A DNA stretch of 29,492 bases. Source: a virus. A program made the position numbers and the translations under genes. The notes under the pieces are model-generated. The model did not search any database and was not told the origin of the DNA. It saw only the letters and a list, made by a program, of their open reading frames with translations. Shown here one piece after another: positions 13,976-23,135 of the stretch; the first letter of the stretch is position 1, and each line of letters begins with the position of its first letter. Location: positions 1 through 29,492 of the IMG/VR virus record IMGVR_UViG_3300042466_001324; one strand, given 5' to 3'.

Positions 13976-16702
13976 TTATGCCATTACTCCTAATTTTTCT
14001 TCCCAACCTTCTTCGGCTAAGTCATACATATAATCAGGAGATAAACCTCTTTTTTCCCAATATTTTAATTCTTGTTCAGTAACATCAAGAACATCTTCTT
14101 GTAATCTATCTTGAGACCCTTCATCCAATGGATGTCCGTTTATCAACTCACATTGTGATTTGGTAAATATCCCTCTCTTTTCAGGTTCATTCACTAATAG
14201 ATTATTTCTGACCTCATCTTGAAATACTACCATAAGTGGTTGTAATTTTTTATTAAAAGTTGTTACCGCTCTTGCAACATTATAATCACCTTTTAAGTCC
14301 GGGTTATCATCTAATATGTTTTTATCTAACATATAACAATTTAATTGTAATCCATCACCTTTTTTCTGTACATCACCGTGAGACGCTCTTAACCCATTAT
14401 TAACATACATAATCACATCACCCAAATTAACTTTTAAGTTTTCTTGTAATGCCAATTCCATATGTGCCATTCGAGACATACTATTACCGGCTTTAGTTTT
14501 AGTTGATAATCGTTTCTTATAATCATCTAATGATAATTTAACTCTAGCTCTCTGAGCAATTTTACTTAAAGATATTTCTTTATCGTAAATCTTTTGTAGG
14601 TATTCGTAATAATATTCAACAAATCCTTGACCATCACCCTGAAGTAATAATTTAATCCCTTTGTCTAAAAACTCCTCAATGTACAGTGGTAGTTTTTTAG
14701 ATTTAATTGAGTTACCGGTAAGTTTTATTTTACCTTTAGAATCCATAACCGCATAATTCTTACGAGCTAAGTTAATAGTTGAGGGCCAAACACCATCAGT
14801 ATCAAGTGCCATCTCACCTCTCATAAAAACATCATTATACTCCGCAACATCCGCCTCAGGTCCATAATATTCTTTACCCTCTTTAACCTTCCAATTCAAT
14901 CCACGACCAACATAAACTCTATTATTCGCTTCGTCCGGTGTGGAGAAGTTAACACCATCCGTATCCATTACTAATGGGGTATACCCTTTTGACATAAAGA
15001 ATTTAATCATTTGACGAAGATATTGTCTTCCAGTACAAGTAATTTGTTCCCCCATATACATATCACCCCAAGCATATACTTGTGGTGCCGATAATGCACC
15101 AAACATCGAGTTAATGAAAATCTTAATCGGTAATTGTTTATTACCATATGATTCTGATTTTGCTCTGTCTGTTTCGTAAAACTCCTCAGCCAATTGTTTG
15201 TATTTGATACGAGTATTACGAAAGTAAGTTAACATACCTTTCATTGCTCCTGTTACATCACAATCAGGAAATACATCGTGTACCAACTGAATTGAGGGGT
15301 ATAGGGAACTAAAATCGAGTTTTAGGACATTCTTACTATAACCAACTTTTAATAGTCTTGAAAGACCTCCTACGAAGTCAGTCTTAGATTCTTTTGCAGG
15401 TATTGCAATTCCATGTTTATAAGACCAAGCTAACATTAACATTTTCCATAATGTTGCGGTACCCATAGTTGAAACCCTTTCATATGTTGTTGGAATCATT
15501 GCCGCCAACAAGAATGAACCTTGGTTGAACTCTTGGTCAACCTTAAGGGTTTCATCTAAGTCATCGTCAAGATACCTCTCAACTAATTTATCTCCTGTAG
15601 TTTTTTCATAAGTGTCAGTTCTTCTCCCACAAATTTCATCAATTTTAGAATCAACACCAACTTTCTTGTAGTTACCGTTAGTTTTGTTTAACCAAAAATC
15701 TTCTTTGTTTGCATAAAATGGACCAATATCCAAGTGGTCAATATAAACACGACTTGGAGATTCCGCATTAATATACTTGGTAATGTATTTCAAACCAGCC
15801 GCTTTAATACTTGAGTTGATTGCTTGAGCTCTACGAACCGCATGAATAATGTCAATTACATTATACCCCCAAATAGAAGTTTGAGTATAAGTCTCAACCT
15901 CATTTGCCAATTTTAACATACCATCTTTACGAGTATATGAATGATTAGGGTTTAATGATTTACAAACTTTCTTTAAATCAATCCCTAATATCTTACTTCT
16001 CTCAAATATCCAATGCCAGTCGAAGTTTGCTGAATTATACCCACCAATAATAGATGGTTTAAGTTCGTTGATTACTTTGAAGAATTCAATGATTGCACCT
16101 TTTTCTTCATTCTCATCAGTACATTCGATTACTCTATGGTAACCTTTATTGGTTTTAATTCCAATCATGAAGATACGACCGTCCTTAGGTTCAAGTGCGG
16201 TCGTCTCCAAGTCATATACCATTCGAGTAACCTCGTTATAGTTTTCAAACCCTTTAAATAATCTCTTTTCTTTGGATACAAGGTATTGTTCCACCGGAGA
16301 TAGAAGTGTTATCTTATCCTTAGCTTTGTCACCCCATGGGTCACATCCACCATCCCTAAAGAATTGGATAAGTTCTCGGTACCCTTTCATAGACTTAACC
16401 ATAAAGGTCAAACCTTTTTCAAGACGTTCGTTCCCATGAGTTTCCAATTTTTCAATTAGAATTCCATACTTGGTCATCGCCTCTTTCTGAGCGGCTTTCG
16501 AGTCGTTATAAAATTTTAGATTTTTTAAATCACCTACCCAAGCGAACGGGGTAAAAGTGTCTTTACGGATTTCTTTCCCTTTTCCGGGAATCTCCTTAAT
16601 TTTGTAGATACAGTTGTCTCGGTAATCATACTCGATGGCAACTATAAATTCTTCCGGGTCATTCCCATGTAGGAATTCCTCAATTTCTTCACTGTTAATC
16701 AT
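13976..16702 (-). CDS. 43: Family B DNA polymerase (T4 gp43-like)
   Basis: A 908-aa replicative polymerase, close to T4 gp43 (898 aa). The 3'-5' exonuclease motifs are Exo I VYDLETT (D164, E166), Exo II YNSANFD (D228) and Exo III YLDDD (Y377, D381). The polymerase motifs are A LDFSSLYPSI (D463), B KIFINSMFG (K527) and C VMDTDG (D580, D582). Both activities should be functional. It copies the phage genome with the sliding clamp, which is outside the window. The gene is the only replication polymerase here and sits apart from the helicase, on the opposite strand, separated by the gp13-like unit. A TATTTAT box lies 65 nt upstream in the 97-nt gap, which otherwise shows nothing. Confidence 0.97.
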   Translation of the reverse strand: MINSEEIEEFLHGNDPEEFIVAIEYDYRDNCIYKIKEIPGKGKEIRKDTFTPFAWVGDLKNLKFYNDSKAAQKEAMTKYGILIEKLETHGNERLEKGLTFMVKSMKGYRELIQFFRDGGCDPWGDKAKDKITLLSPVEQYLVSKEKRLFKGFENYNEVTRMVYDLETTALEPKDGRIFMIGIKTNKGYHRVIECTDENEEKGAIIEFFKVINELKPSIIGGYNSANFDWHWIFERSKILGIDLKKVCKSLNPNHSYTRKDGMLKLANEVETYTQTSIWGYNVIDIIHAVRRAQAINSSIKAAGLKYITKYINAESPSRVYIDHLDIGPFYANKEDFWLNKTNGNYKKVGVDSKIDEICGRRTDTYEKTTGDKLVERYLDDDLDETLKVDQEFNQGSFLLAAMIPTTYERVSTMGTATLWKMLMLAWSYKHGIAIPAKESKTDFVGGLSRLLKVGYSKNVLKLDFSSLYPSIQLVHDVFPDCDVTGAMKGMLTYFRNTRIKYKQLAEEFYETDRAKSESYGNKQLPIKIFINSMFGALSAPQVYAWGDMYMGEQITCTGRQYLRQMIKFFMSKGYTPLVMDTDGVNFSTPDEANNRVYVGRGLNWKVKEGKEYYGPEADVAEYNDVFMRGEMALDTDGVWPSTINLARKNYAVMDSKGKIKLTGNSIKSKKLPLYIEEFLDKGIKLLLQGDGQGFVEYYYEYLQKIYDKEISLSKIAQRARVKLSLDDYKKRLSTKTKAGNSMSRMAHMELALQENLKVNLGDVIMYVNNGLRASHGDVQKKGDGLQLNCYMLDKNILDDNPDLKGDYNVARAVTTFNKKLQPLMVVFQDEVRNNLLVNEPEKRGIFTKSQCELINGHPLDEGSQDRLQEDVLDVTEQELKYWEKRGLSPDYMYDLAEEGWEEKLGVMA

Positions 16703-16767
16703 ATGTTTTATTTAGGAGTGGTTTATTGGCAATCACTTAGTTGTGAAGTTTACCTTACTCATCGTAA

Positions 16768-16774
16768 ATAAATA
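16768..16774 (-). promoter_or_regulatory. TATTTAT box upstream of DNA polymerase gene
   Basis: On the minus strand this reads AATTATATTTATTTACGATG, ending 65 nt before the polymerase start codon. Same core as the boxes before structural genes, so if it is a promoter it is not restricted to structural genes. Confidence 0.3.
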
Positions 16775-16799
16775 TAATTAAATTAAATCAAGAATCAAA

Positions 16800-17177
16800 T
16801 TAACAACAAGCAGTTTCTGAAATAAAACTTGGTTGGACATTAATATAAAGTTCTTCTCTAATTGGAAGAATTAAATTACCTTCGTCATTCTTAATTAAGA
16901 ATTGACCCTCATATCTACCCGGAGTGTTGGTATCTCTTGAGGTAAATTTAAAATAGATATAATATTCAGGGTCGGCACCGTCAGGTAAGATTAAATTAAC
17001 AATTTGAGCGGGAGCGGATACTATTTTAGGAATACCCGTCTCCACGTCAATCATTGTAAAAAATATTGTAGATACCTCTAAATCTTGCATAAGTTGTTGG
17101 TATCCGGCTCTACCGTCTTTAACAACTTGCATTTTCAATACAGGTAATGTTGCGTTTTGTTTGATATAAAATTCCAT
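16800..17177 (-). CDS. BppU-N-like virion structural protein
   Basis: A 125-aa protein. Residues 8-25 (TLPVLKMQVVKDGRAGYQ), the IFFTMIDVETGIPKIV segment (about 38-53), YYIYFKFTSRDTNTPGRYEGQF (about 92-113) and a final LPIREELYINV form the pattern of the N-terminal domain of BppU, an upper-baseplate protein, and related phage proteins. That domain anchors receptor-binding proteins or fibres to the baseplate. The protein consists of this domain alone plus a tail ending in two cysteines, so it may be a linker or adaptor. It lies between the polymerase and the glycosyltransferase operon, with 16 nt separating it from the operon's last gene. Confidence 0.65.
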   Translation of the reverse strand: MEFYIKQNATLPVLKMQVVKDGRAGYQQLMQDLEVSTIFFTMIDVETGIPKIVSAPAQIVNLILPDGADPEYYIYFKFTSRDTNTPGRYEGQFLIKNDEGNLILPIREELYINVQPSFISETACC

Positions 17178-17181
17178 AACA

Positions 17182-17188
17182 ATAAATA
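17182..17188 (-). promoter_or_regulatory. TATTTAT box upstream of BppU-like gene
   Basis: On the minus strand this reads CGATATATTTATTGTTATG; the box ends 4 nt before the start codon and lies in the 16-nt gap after the stop of the two-domain glycosyltransferase gene. Suggests independent expression of the structural gene at the operon end. Confidence 0.35.
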
Positions 17189-17193
17189 TATCG

Positions 17194-18867
17194 TTATGAC
17201 TCTTTACGTAACTCTCCTCCGTAATGTTCGAATCTATCGTGTTCAGTTGGTGTTAAAAGTAATAAACCTGATGATAATTCTCCTTTTTTGGCCAATTGAT
17301 ACATATGACTCATCCATGTTTGTTCAAATGGGTGTGCCCATGTTGTGTCCAAAAACATTTTTTTATTTCCCGGTCTACTAACAATTTGAGGCCAGTTACA
17401 ATAATAAACTTCACCCGAGCCATATGGTAAACCTTTGTGAGATAAAATTGATGAGAATTTAGTTTTTGGAGCATTAGGGTCTAATCCAAGATGAGGTAAT
17501 GTTGGTTTTTCAGGCCAAAATTCTTCTCTAACTGATTGAGGTACGTTATACCAAGACCATTGAGTTCCGTTATCCCCATAAAACTCTGAATAATTAAGTT
17601 TTAAGAAGTCAAAATTTTCTTTCTGAATAATCTCTAATGACTTGGTGTATAAATTTGGAACATATCTATTAAAACCATTTCGGCAAACAGAACCTTCATT
17701 AGGGAAGAAAAACATATCATCTTCAAAAAATAAATAATAATCTAAATCGGTTGTTTCAAAATGTTCGGCAATCCATTGTCTACCACCACAAATCCCAAGA
17801 TTTTCTTTTTTTATGTGTTCAAACCCATGTTCTTCACATAGTTTCAAGTATTCCTCAGTCGTTGATAAATCAGTAGAATTATCCAACAAATACTTTTTAG
17901 TTTTTATTAAATAATCATTATCATATGATTCAAATGATTTGATTAAAGTTCTAAATTGATTTGGACTATTAAATGTTAACACATAAAGACCAACTTTATT
18001 TGTATCTAAATTATTTACCACACTAACTTTAGATTCATTTTTCGGAATTAATGTATCGTTTTTTAAATCCTCAAAAAATTTACCAACCAATCCATTAGAA
18101 TCTATCTCAAAATAATTAATCAAGTCTGAATGTTTATATGACATTATACTAAAGATTGATTCTTCAGTTCCCATATAACCTTCTCCAAGAGTTGATTTTA
18201 ATAACCCATAATAAATCGAATTAATATCCGCAATACTGTCTTTAGGTCCACCAAAAAATCCTCCTCGGGAAACTTTAGTAACTTTAGAACCTGCAATAGA
18301 ATTTAACTTATCATAATTAAATCCATGTATTTCTGTTTCCGCATCATAAGGAAAACTAATAAACGAAAATTTTGATATGTATTTCGATAACTTATCAAGA
18401 ACATTATCGTGAGTAAAATACCCCGGATGAACAGTGTTTGTTAAACCACCGTCAATCCAAAACATATATTTAGAATCAAACTTATCAAATATTTTGGCGT
18501 CGTGTAAAAGAAACACTTTTGACATAACCAATGGATTATAGTTTTCTAATTTTGCTTGAGTTGATTGTTCTAACCAACCCACTTGATTATACCAATTAGG
18601 GTTATTTCGTATGCCTTGGATAAGTGGGTTAAATTCTGAGTTAGAGAACCACTCTAAAGGTCTTTCAATAAATTGGGTGTTTGATTCATTCCTTTTTGTA
18701 AAAACAAATTCTCGAAGACTTTCATCCCCGAAAATTATCATATTTTCTTGAACATCTAATAGTTGTTCAAATTTATCCAAATAATGTTGGTAAGACCTTG
18801 ACCACCCTTCGGTCAAATCACTACGACCAATATCCCAAATACCGGTAACTAATGTAATATTACTCAT
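17194..18867 (-). CDS. Two-domain glycosyltransferase (HtrL/YibB-like plus GT2/GT-A-like)
   Basis: A 557-aa fusion. Residues 1 to about 285 are HtrL/YibB-like, with YMFWIDGGLTNT (134-145) and GGFFGG (202-207), the motifs of that family. Residues about 290-557 are a GT-A-like domain that opens VGLYVLTFNSPNQFRTLI and has the acidic metal-binding motif FFEDDMFF (EDD 382-384). Two catalytic halves on one chain could add two successive sugars. No membrane segment or signal peptide is seen, so it acts in the cytoplasm. Its start overlaps the next upstream gene by 8 nt. The donor and acceptor are unknown. HtrL/YibB assignment is by motif recall; the second domain could be assigned to other GT-A families. 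Confidence 0.8.
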   Translation of the reverse strand: MSNITLVTGIWDIGRSDLTEGWSRSYQHYLDKFEQLLDVQENMIIFGDESLREFVFTKRNESNTQFIERPLEWFSNSEFNPLIQGIRNNPNWYNQVGWLEQSTQAKLENYNPLVMSKVFLLHDAKIFDKFDSKYMFWIDGGLTNTVHPGYFTHDNVLDKLSKYISKFSFISFPYDAETEIHGFNYDKLNSIAGSKVTKVSRGGFFGGPKDSIADINSIYYGLLKSTLGEGYMGTEESIFSIMSYKHSDLINYFEIDSNGLVGKFFEDLKNDTLIPKNESKVSVVNNLDTNKVGLYVLTFNSPNQFRTLIKSFESYDNDYLIKTKKYLLDNSTDLSTTEEYLKLCEEHGFEHIKKENLGICGGRQWIAEHFETTDLDYYLFFEDDMFFFPNEGSVCRNGFNRYVPNLYTKSLEIIQKENFDFLKLNYSEFYGDNGTQWSWYNVPQSVREEFWPEKPTLPHLGLDPNAPKTKFSSILSHKGLPYGSGEVYYCNWPQIVSRPGNKKMFLDTTWAHPFEQTWMSHMYQLAKKGELSSGLLLLTPTEHDRFEHYGGELRKES

Positions 18868-19735
18868 TTATATTATTTAATTCTGTTAACATTTTATAAA
18901 AACTTTTGTTTTTTTGAAAAAATTCTTCACTTCCTTCTTTAAAATTATCGTGGTGCCACCAAATATCGAAGTTTAAAGTCTTAAACCATTCTTTATGATT
19001 TTGGTACATTAATGACATATAATGTTCCTCATAAAACAATCTTTTTTGTTCCGGTAAAATCAATTTAACATAGTCATCAAATTGTTTAACTACCTTATCC
19101 CACAACTCTGTTTTACCCCCAAAAAATCCGCCAATGACATGAACACTGTTGTCGTATGTTGTATAGTATTTAGGGTCCACAGTACCTTCCCAATAATTTC
19201 TTGAATTTTCTTTTGCCACCATTACAAACTTATTGTCGGAATATTCAATTAAATTATTTAAAAAATTATCATTAAATAATGATGATTCATAGTAAAATCT
19301 ATGACCTTGTCCTGACAAGTATTTATTTGGTATTAAGCCTGTATGAGATAAACCAGCATCGAACCAAAAATAATAATCATAACTTTTATCCTCATTCTTA
19401 AACCAAGAAAATTTAGAGTATTGAATTTCGTAACATCTATCAGATGTTTTAATACCTTCAACATCTTTAACACTATTAATCAACTCTTGATATTCATTTT
19501 GTGATAAATCAAATAAAACAAATTTTAATCTATCTTCAGAAATTTCATGATTTTTATAAAAAAACTCTTTTAAGTCTTCTAATTCTCTTTCAGAGGTGTA
19601 ACAGATAAAATCTGCTTGGGTCATTTTTAATAAAGACAATAAACTAAAACGATAGTGGTCTTTTCTCCCTGGCCTTCCACCAAGCTCAGAACCGTAAAGG
19701 TCTGAATAAATACTTGTTATAATCTTAACTCTCAT
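18860..19735 (-). CDS. HtrL/YibB-like glycosyltransferase
   Basis: A 291-aa single-domain relative of the N-terminal half of the neighbouring downstream gene. It has YYFWFDAGLSHTGLIP and VIGGFFGG, the same FW(I/F)D(G/A)GL and GGFFGG motifs. The two genes are probably old paralogues. The N-terminus reads MRVKIITSIYSDLYGSELGGR, a typical GT-A opening strand followed by a glycine-rich turn. It overlaps the GT25 gene by 11 nt and the two-domain gene by 8 nt, so all three are likely translated as a coupled series. Substrate not predictable. Confidence 0.75.
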   Translation of the reverse strand: MRVKIITSIYSDLYGSELGGRPGRKDHYRFSLLSLLKMTQADFICYTSERELEDLKEFFYKNHEISEDRLKFVLFDLSQNEYQELINSVKDVEGIKTSDRCYEIQYSKFSWFKNEDKSYDYYFWFDAGLSHTGLIPNKYLSGQGHRFYYESSLFNDNFLNNLIEYSDNKFVMVAKENSRNYWEGTVDPKYYTTYDNSVHVIGGFFGGKTELWDKVVKQFDDYVKLILPEQKRLFYEEHYMSLMYQNHKEWFKTLNFDIWWHHDNFKEGSEEFFQKNKSFYKMLTELNNINE

Positions 19736-20453
19736 TGTTGTTTCTTAATTCTAAACATTTATCATAATCTAAATATTTTCCATCTAATTTGTCCGGAAAA
19801 TAAACATTCCAATTATACGTCATAACATAATGATTTGAATCAAATGTTTTGTTAATATCCGAATAATCTCTTTTTTGAACAACTAACGGTAATTTAGCAG
19901 AGAAGGATTTCATATTTGGGTAAACCGCTCTATCTAAAAACTCATCAATTGGAACTTGTTTATGACTATTTTCAATAATCACATTGGTATCCCATTGAAC
20001 AATATATTCACACGCCTTTCTTGTTAAAATAAACCCTGAAGTACCAAAAATACCTCTGTGTTTGTCCGGGTCCTTTGGTGGTAATATTGTTAAATCAACT
20101 AACTCTTCGGAAAACTTACTAAGTGGTCTGTGAATTGATGGTGCAAAATGGAAAAAACTCCAATCATTATTACTCAACTCTTCTTCTATTAAAGGGATTA
20201 ATTTTTTTGCGTACGGCATAAAAAAGATATCGTCTTCAAATACCATGGCATAATCATAACCTCTTTCTAAAATAATTTTAGCAACTTCTTGGTGAGAATA
20301 GGCACATCCTTCATAACTGTTTGTATCAACCGCATTGAATCTTTCAAACGTCCAACCCATATAGTCAAACTCTTTTGTAACCGCCTCTAATCTATCAGGT
20401 CGTCTTTCAAGATTAATTACAAATTTAGGTATTTCATTAAAATTAATTTTCAT
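19725..20453 (-). CDS. Family 25 glycosyltransferase (LPS-type)
   Basis: A 242-aa enzyme of the GT25 family, best known from lipooligosaccharide galactosyltransferases. The diagnostic motifs are FVINLERRPDRLE (11-23), the metal-binding VFEDDIFF (EDD 73-75) and GTSGFILTRKACEYI. The length is usual for the family. It most likely transfers galactose or a related sugar from a nucleotide donor. It overlaps both neighbours by 11 nt. In bacterial GT25 enzymes the acceptor is a lipid-linked oligosaccharide, while some eukaryotic relatives modify protein hydroxylysine, so both glycan and protein acceptors are possible here. Confidence 0.9.
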   Translation of the reverse strand: MKINFNEIPKFVINLERRPDRLEAVTKEFDYMGWTFERFNAVDTNSYEGCAYSHQEVAKIILERGYDYAMVFEDDIFFMPYAKKLIPLIEEELSNNDWSFFHFAPSIHRPLSKFSEELVDLTILPPKDPDKHRGIFGTSGFILTRKACEYIVQWDTNVIIENSHKQVPIDEFLDRAVYPNMKSFSAKLPLVVQKRDYSDINKTFDSNHYVMTYNWNVYFPDKLDGKYLDYDKCLELRNNNES

Positions 20454-21210
20454 ATATCAAATTTGTTTTATTATCATATCCTCTTCTGTGCGCAAAAATT
20501 ACTGAATTTAATTCGATTGCCTTTTGAAGGTTTCTATTAACATCGGTCCAATACCCAAAAATATCAATATCTTGGGTTGGACAATTATATCTTGATGATA
20601 GGATTGATAATACACTTTGGTCGTGTCTATGATTATCTTCAAAACCATCAACACAACCTTCAATTTGAGAATAATCCCAACCTTCGGTGATAATATGACT
20701 GTATTTACCATCACTTTTAAACCCAACTAATCCTGACCAAAGTTGATTATCCATTAGTTCTTCTTCAGTTGCATTCATTACCTCAACACATCTCTTGTGT
20801 GTATAATTTTTATTTAAGTGAATGTCACCAACTAAAAAGATATCTTCAGATTCAATAACATTAAAAATTGGTTCCAAACTTCTTAAGGCACAAGCACCGG
20901 CATCTAACCATAAAACATTTTTAGATAAACTCATAGAATGAAACAAAGTATACATTTTTAAAAAATGACATTTTGTTTTTATTGACGATATCCCTTCATA
21001 GATTTGAAAATCTTTTACGATATCAACAATCATTATTTTTTTTAACGATTTCAATCGATTAATTTCTGTTTGGTCTAAACCAAAATCATAAACCACAATC
21101 ATATCAACTAACTCAAAACTATCTTTATGGATACTATTAATTAGAGTTAGTAATGATTCAAAATAAGGACTATTCGCCCCTGTTATAACAATATTATTAT
21201 ACATTTTCAT
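20443..21210 (-). CDS. GT8-like/DUF1647-like putative glycosyltransferase
   Basis: A 255-aa protein starting NIVITGANSPYFESLLTLINSIH, the opening of GT-A folds that bind a nucleotide sugar. VLWLDAGACALRSLEPIF supplies a W-x-D-x-G motif resembling the metal-binding loop of GT8 and DUF1647 proteins. It overlaps the fucosyltransferase-like gene by 14 nt, or by 8 nt if Met3 (21204) is used. It overlaps the GT25 gene by 11 nt. No membrane segment is present. Family placement is uncertain between GT8-like and HtrL-like folds. Confidence 0.65.
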   Translation of the reverse strand: MKMYNNIVITGANSPYFESLLTLINSIHKDSFELVDMIVVYDFGLDQTEINRLKSLKKIMIVDIVKDFQIYEGISSIKTKCHFLKMYTLFHSMSLSKNVLWLDAGACALRSLEPIFNVIESEDIFLVGDIHLNKNYTHKRCVEVMNATEEELMDNQLWSGLVGFKSDGKYSHIITEGWDYSQIEGCVDGFEDNHRHDQSVLSILSSRYNCPTQDIDIFGYWTDVNRNLQKAIELNSVIFAHRRGYDNKTNLIYEN

Positions 21211-22012
21211 TTAAATAAGTTTGGATTATTTTTTCAGGGAACATATACTCTTTTGCTAATTCAAAGTTTTTCCTAACTGATTCTATTTTAGACATATAGT
21301 ATTCACTATTTAATTTTTCTAAAATAGACGGTAATTCTTCATCACCTTCAAAATATATGATACCATTTTCATCAAAATAATTAGAAGTGTCTCGTGACCC
21401 AACATATACAGGAATTGTTCCGGTTAAGAAACAATCCAAAATCTTTTCAGTAAAGTACCCACTCTCAACACAATTTTCAATCACAATTGAAAACATATAA
21501 TCTTTTAACGCATCAATTTTAAATTCAATTTCTTTTTCACAACCTGACCCATAAAAATCAACTCTACCATCATCTTTTAATCTGTCATAAACTCTAAACC
21601 TCATTCTATGGTATGCGTTCCAATTTTTCCAAGAAAAAAGAGAACTAACCACTTTAGATTTTTCATGGATATTAATATCCTCTTCTCTCATCCAAGTTCC
21701 ACCATGTGGGATATACACAGCATTTTCTGCTTGTGGTATTACATTTTTATGATGAGTGAAAATATATTTAAAATTTTCTTTATTCTTGATGATGTTAACA
21801 TAGTTTTCACCATTAATAATTGAAGGTTCAATTAACCAAGCACAATTTATTTTTGTTTCATCTATTGGTTGAGTAAAACACATACGGTCTACATAAACAC
21901 CAATATCATATGTATCAGGTTCTCGTTCCCATCCGGTTTTAGGGTCAATGTATCTGGACAAACCAGGTTGTCCAACTAAGTTTTCGTCAATTAGTTTTGT
22001 TGTTTTAGACAT
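21197..22012 (-). CDS. GT10-like fucosyltransferase
   Basis: A 271-aa protein whose C-terminal half matches the alpha-1,3/4-fucosyltransferase catalytic domain: FSIVIENCVESGYFTEK (174-190) followed by ILDCFLTGTIPVYVGS (191-206) and an NYFDENGIIYF stretch. In GT10 enzymes the E-N and TEK residues bind GDP-fucose. The N-terminal half contains CAWLIEPS and YIPHGGTWM, typical of the acceptor-binding half of GT-B folds. It therefore probably transfers fucose or another GDP-linked deoxy sugar to the glycan. It lies 13 nt after the aminotransferase gene. GDP-fucose synthesis genes are not in the window. Confidence 0.8.
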   Translation of the reverse strand: MSKTTKLIDENLVGQPGLSRYIDPKTGWEREPDTYDIGVYVDRMCFTQPIDETKINCAWLIEPSIINGENYVNIIKNKENFKYIFTHHKNVIPQAENAVYIPHGGTWMREEDINIHEKSKVVSSLFSWKNWNAYHRMRFRVYDRLKDDGRVDFYGSGCEKEIEFKIDALKDYMFSIVIENCVESGYFTEKILDCFLTGTIPVYVGSRDTSNYFDENGIIYFEGDEELPSILEKLNSEYYMSKIESVRKNFELAKEYMFPEKIIQTYLNENV

Positions 22013-22025
22013 TTTAATTTTATTA

Positions 22026-23135
22026 TTAATTTATTGTATTTTTATCTTTAAGGTAGTTTATAATTTTTCCGGCAATAAAATCAACCTGACTATCGGTTAA
22101 TTGAGGATATGATGGTAATATAAGACACTGTTCACTTAACATAACAGAGTTTGTATCCTCGTTTGGAATATGGGAAATATAATCGTGTTTTTTAATTTCG
22201 TAAAACATAGGTCTTGTATCAATACCTACATGAAACAAATAGAGTTCTAAATCTTTTTTCTGATTTAAAGTAAATTCGTTAAATCTTAACCCAAACATCC
22301 ATTCAGAGTGTTCCGTTTCCGAATCTATTTTTTGAAATGAAATTCCTTCCACACCTTCAAAAATGGATTTATAACGATTAAATATTTTATGTTTTCTTTC
22401 TTTAATCTCATCTAACGATTCTAACTGACCATACAAAATTGCCGCTTGAATATTAGTCATTCTATAATTATAACCTAAAACATCGTGAATGAATTTTTCA
22501 TTTGATTGTCCCTGAGATTTAACTTTATTAATGTATTCAAATACATCATCGTCATTTGTTATAAATGCACCACCCTCACCTGAAGTTATAGTTTTATTAC
22601 CGAAGAAAGATATCGATGAGGCAAATGATTCGGTACCTGTATATTTATCCCCATATTTACCCAAAAACCCTTCACAATTATCTTCTAAAATAACGGTGTC
22701 AGGAAATTCAATTTTTAATTTAGGTACGTTTACAATATTACCAATATTATGAACCACTAATATTGCGGTGTTTTCGTCAACCAAAGATTTTAATTTAGAT
22801 GTGTCAAAATTCCAAGTTTCCAAATCAGAATCAATCGGTATCAATTCATAATTTTTATCAAATAAAAAAGAATTCCACGCAGCTACATATACATTGTTTG
22901 GTACAATAATTTTATTAATGTGAGGGTACTTATATTTTAAGGCAATTGCCAATAAATGTGTTGCAGTTGTACCATTATTAGTCAATATTAATCGTTTACA
23001 CCCAAGAATTTCTTTTAATTTGTTTTTCGCTAAATCTAAGTATTCACCTTGAGATGAAACCCATCCGGAGTCAATTGCTTTATGTGCGTATTTTAAATTT
23101 TTTTGATTAAAATACGGTTGATAAATTGGTATCAT
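22026..23135 (-). CDS. DegT/DnrJ/EryC1 family sugar aminotransferase
   Basis: A 369-aa PLP enzyme. The pyridoxal-binding lysine is K181 in SFFGNKTITSGEGG, with LTNNGTTATHLLAIAL (51-66) for cofactor phosphate binding and EDNCEGFLGKY (151-161) at the ring. GYNYRMTNIQAAI is the family's C-terminal signature. These enzymes add an amino group to a 4-keto (or 3-keto) nucleotide sugar, as in perosamine or bacillosamine synthesis. A GNAT acetyltransferase in the same operon could acylate that amine. No 4,6-dehydratase is seen here, so the keto-sugar must come from elsewhere. The start overlaps the FkbM gene stop (ATGA). Confidence 0.92.
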   Translation of the reverse strand: MIPIYQPYFNQKNLKYAHKAIDSGWVSSQGEYLDLAKNKLKEILGCKRLILTNNGTTATHLLAIALKYKYPHINKIIVPNNVYVAAWNSFLFDKNYELIPIDSDLETWNFDTSKLKSLVDENTAILVVHNIGNIVNVPKLKIEFPDTVILEDNCEGFLGKYGDKYTGTESFASSISFFGNKTITSGEGGAFITNDDDVFEYINKVKSQGQSNEKFIHDVLGYNYRMTNIQAAILYGQLESLDEIKERKHKIFNRYKSIFEGVEGISFQKIDSETEHSEWMFGLRFNEFTLNQKKDLELYLFHVGIDTRPMFYEIKKHDYISHIPNEDTNSVMLSEQCLILPSYPQLTDSQVDFIAGKIINYLKDKNTIN

